From Sphingomonas sp. Root710 (GTDB taxonomy: Bacteria > Pseudomonadota > Alphaproteobacteria > Sphingomonadales > Sphingomonadaceae): a DNA stretch of 64,000 nucleotides. The notes beneath the pieces are model-generated. The model had not been told where the DNA came from. It made no database searches and worked only from the letters and a program-made list of their open reading frames with translations. The translations under genes and the position numbers were made by a program. Location of the stretch: the NCBI RefSeq assembly GCF_001429065.1, contig NZ_LMIB01000015.1, forward strand, positions 210,905 to 274,904, read 5' to 3'. Positions 62,646 to 64,000 of the stretch are shown piece after piece; the first letter of the stretch is position 1, and every line of letters starts with the position of its first letter.

Positions 62646-63734
62646 TCACGAAGCCCGGTCCGCCGCGTCCTCGCCTCCCTCTTCAGCTATTGCCGCCGCC
62701 AGCCACCGTGTCAGCGCCGCCGCAGGCATGGGCTTGGCCAGAGGAAAAGCCTGTCCCGCCCAAAGCGGGCTGTAATCACCGCGCCCAGCCGCCTCGGCCG
62801 CGGCCCGAAGCGGCCCGACGAGGCTCGCCGCCGTCGGATAGGGCGGTGCCAGATCCGACATCAGTCCAAGCTCCGACATCAACCGGTTCACGATGCCGCG
62901 CGCGGGCCGCCCAGTGAAGACATTGGTGAGCGCGGTTCCCTTGCCCTCCGTCAGCGCCTGCCGATAGACCGGCGCGATCCCGGCCTCCGGCGTGAAGAGA
63001 TAGGCGGTGCCCACCTGCACCGCAGATGCGCCGAGCGCGAACGCCGCGCGCACACCCCGCTGATCCGAGATGCCCCCCGCGGCGATAACGGGAACCGACA
63101 CGGCGTCGACGATCTGCGGCACCAGCGCAAATGTACCCAGCTGCATATTCATGTCGTCGCTCAGGAAATTGCCCCGATGTCCCCCCGCCTCGGCTCCCAT
63201 CGCGATCACCGCATCTACGCCCCGCGCTTCCAGCCAGCGGGCTTCGGCGACGGTGGTCGCCGACGAGATCAGCTTCGCGCCGACGCGCCGGACCCTTTCG
63301 AGCAGTGCGGGATCGGGCAGGCCGAAATGGAAGCTCGCCACTTCAGGGCGATAATGTTCCACGACCTCGCACAGCGCCTCATCAAACGGCGCACGGCCGC
63401 CGGACGGAACCGGCATGGCGGGATCTAGCCCAGCCTCGACATAATAAGCGGCAAGTCGCTGACGCCATGCCTGCTGGCGAACGGGATCATCGGGCGAAGC
63501 CCTATGGCACAGCAGATTGACCGCGATGGGGCGGCACGTAGCGGCCCGCACCTGTTCGATGGCGGCGGCGAACTGATCCGGCGAGTATAGCCCGCTCGGC
63601 AGGGAGCCGAGGCCGCCCGCATTGCTCACCGCCGCGACCATGGCAGGGGTGGTCGCACCCGCCATCGGCGCCTGGATCACTGGCAATTCGATGCCCAGAA
63701 GCGTGACCAGCGCTTTAGCGTCCGCCTTGTCCAT
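62646..63734 (-). CDS. Nitronate monooxygenase-like FMN oxidoreductase
   Basis: A TIM-barrel flavoprotein of 362 residues (NPD/2-nitropropane dioxygenase-like). ELPVIQAPMAGATTPAMVAA at the start, AMGAEAGGHRG (phosphate and catalytic His region), PVIAAGGISDQRGVRAAFAL and ASAVQVGTAYLFTPE are the FMN-binding signatures. ATG 63734 has GGGAGG seven bases upstream, which decides it over a longer frame. It is an ordinary metabolic gene outside the glycan cluster, probably acting on alkyl nitronates or as an NAD(P)H flavin reductase. Confidence 0.9.
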   Translation of the reverse strand: MDKADAKALVTLLGIELPVIQAPMAGATTPAMVAAVSNAGGLGSLPSGLYSPDQFAAAIEQVRAATCRPIAVNLLCHRASPDDPVRQQAWRQRLAAYYVEAGLDPAMPVPSGGRAPFDEALCEVVEHYRPEVASFHFGLPDPALLERVRRVGAKLISSATTVAEARWLEARGVDAVIAMGAEAGGHRGNFLSDDMNMQLGTFALVPQIVDAVSVPVIAAGGISDQRGVRAAFALGASAVQVGTAYLFTPEAGIAPVYRQALTEGKGTALTNVFTGRPARGIVNRLMSELGLMSDLAPPYPTAASLVGPLRAAAEAAGRGDYSPLWAGQAFPLAKPMPAAALTRWLAAAIAEEGGEDAADRAS

Positions 63735-63840
63735 CGTTATGCCTCCCGGCCCGATGCGCGAAGTGCATAGCATGTTTCTTGCCGGGGAAAGGGCGATGCA
63801 GGCCGATCGACAGTGATGTTTGGCATCCGGCTTCATGCAT

Positions 63841-63856
63841 TAGCAATCGATTGCTA
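63841..63856. promoter_or_regulatory. Perfect 16-bp palindrome, candidate operator
   Basis: TAGCAATCGATTGCTA reads the same on both strands. It lies in the gap between the divergent nitronate-monooxygenase-like gene and the response-regulator gene, about 106 bp from the first and 74 bp from the second. The site looks like a dimeric regulator target; the regulator is unknown. The 196-bp gap is AT-richer around this palindrome. Confidence 0.5.
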
Positions 63857-63930
63857 CTGGCCGATACGTAATTTTCCTTATACGAGTCGGCACGGGGCCT
63901 CGGGCCGCAATGTTGGGGAAGGCACGATAT

Positions 63931-64000
63931 ATGGGCGATCAGCATAATGGCGTTCCCGCTTGCCTGATCCTGGTCGTTGAGGACGAGCCGTCTGTCCGGC
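63931..64000 (+). CDS. Response regulator receiver-domain protein, 5' end only
   Basis: Starts with ATG at 63931, preceded by GGAAGG eight bases upstream. The 23 visible residues include CLILVVEDEPSVR, the first beta strand and the acidic pair (Glu-Asp) of a two-component receiver domain. The phosphorylated Asp and any output domain lie beyond the window edge. It is divergent from the flavoprotein gene and downstream of the 16-bp palindrome. Confidence 0.75.
   Translation, partial: MGDQHNGVPACLILVVEDEPSVR

Noticed and set aside
1-64000. Insertion sequences, phage genes, integrase or attachment sites
   Set aside because: I found no transposase, integrase or flanking repeats. The only hint of transfer is the AT-rich methyltransferase gene.

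Overview
The window is high-GC DNA from an alphaproteobacterium, most likely a sphingomonad (Sphingomonadales). The evidence is the exosortase-A (XrtA/PEP-CTERM)-associated exopolysaccharide gene set in the order typical of these bacteria, a Fur-controlled TonB receptor with a Sel1-repeat partner, and the compact, overlapping gene style. I saw no tRNA, rRNA, CRISPR array or insertion sequence. Nearly the whole window is one very large surface-polysaccharide locus, and most of the genes concern making, decorating or exporting glycans.

Layout. (1) 1-8916, minus strand: XrtA-associated EPS machinery, consisting of an acyl-CoA ligase, PLP decarboxylase, Wza-like export protein, Wzz-like chain-length protein, BY-type tyrosine kinase, outer-membrane beta-barrel and AAA ATPase (cut by the window edge). 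A divergent acyl carrier protein follows at 8987. (2) 9267-14592: housekeeping and iron island with trxB, a small membrane protein, a TonB siderophore receptor behind two direct Fur-like boxes, a Sel1 protein and a cNMP-binding protein. (3) 14592-18014: dTDP-L-rhamnose operon rfbCBDA, with the cNMP gene coupled to its end. (4) 18178-23802, plus: two GT4 glycosyltransferases, a KpsM-like permease and a KpsE-like protein, without KpsT. (5) 23926-26603, minus: UDP-xylose synthase, GT90 transferase and an AT-rich methyltransferase. (6) 26869-28820, plus: GSCFA protein and WcbI-family protein. (7) 28882-36414, minus: 1421-aa multi-domain glycosyltransferase, sulfotransferase and a three-module methyltransferase protein. 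(8) 36489-43856, plus: complete type I secretion system (TolC, ABC ATPase, HlyD adaptor), a coupled sulfotransferase and an RTX protein with a strong RBS and terminator. (9) 44286-48995: alpha/beta-hydrolase-like protein, ACP, GT4 and sulfotransferase on minus, with a divergent AMP-forming ligase whose start codon overlaps that of the hydrolase-like gene. (10) 49012-58383: M23 peptidase, 1301-aa glycosyltransferase, sulfotransferase-like protein and GT25 on minus, then a pyruvyl-transferase-like protein and a GT4 on plus. (11) 58406-62375, minus: overlapping trio of asparagine-synthase-like, SGNH-like and GSCFA genes. (12) 62646-64000: a nitronate-monooxygenase-like flavoprotein, a perfect 16-bp palindrome and the start of a response-regulator gene.

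How it may work together (inference). Rhamnose and xylose donors are made in the locus. Large RgpF-domain and GT4/GT2 enzymes assemble a rhamnose-containing glycan. Four sulfotransferases, methyltransferases, acyl-activation modules (two ACPs, two AMP-ligases) and GSCFA/SGNH/AsnB-like proteins decorate it. Export could use the XrtA-type Wza/Wzz route and/or a KpsM/KpsE ABC route. The embedded type I secretion system with a short RTX protein suggests that a calcium-binding surface protein is made together with the glycan and may anchor it, organise it or carry it.
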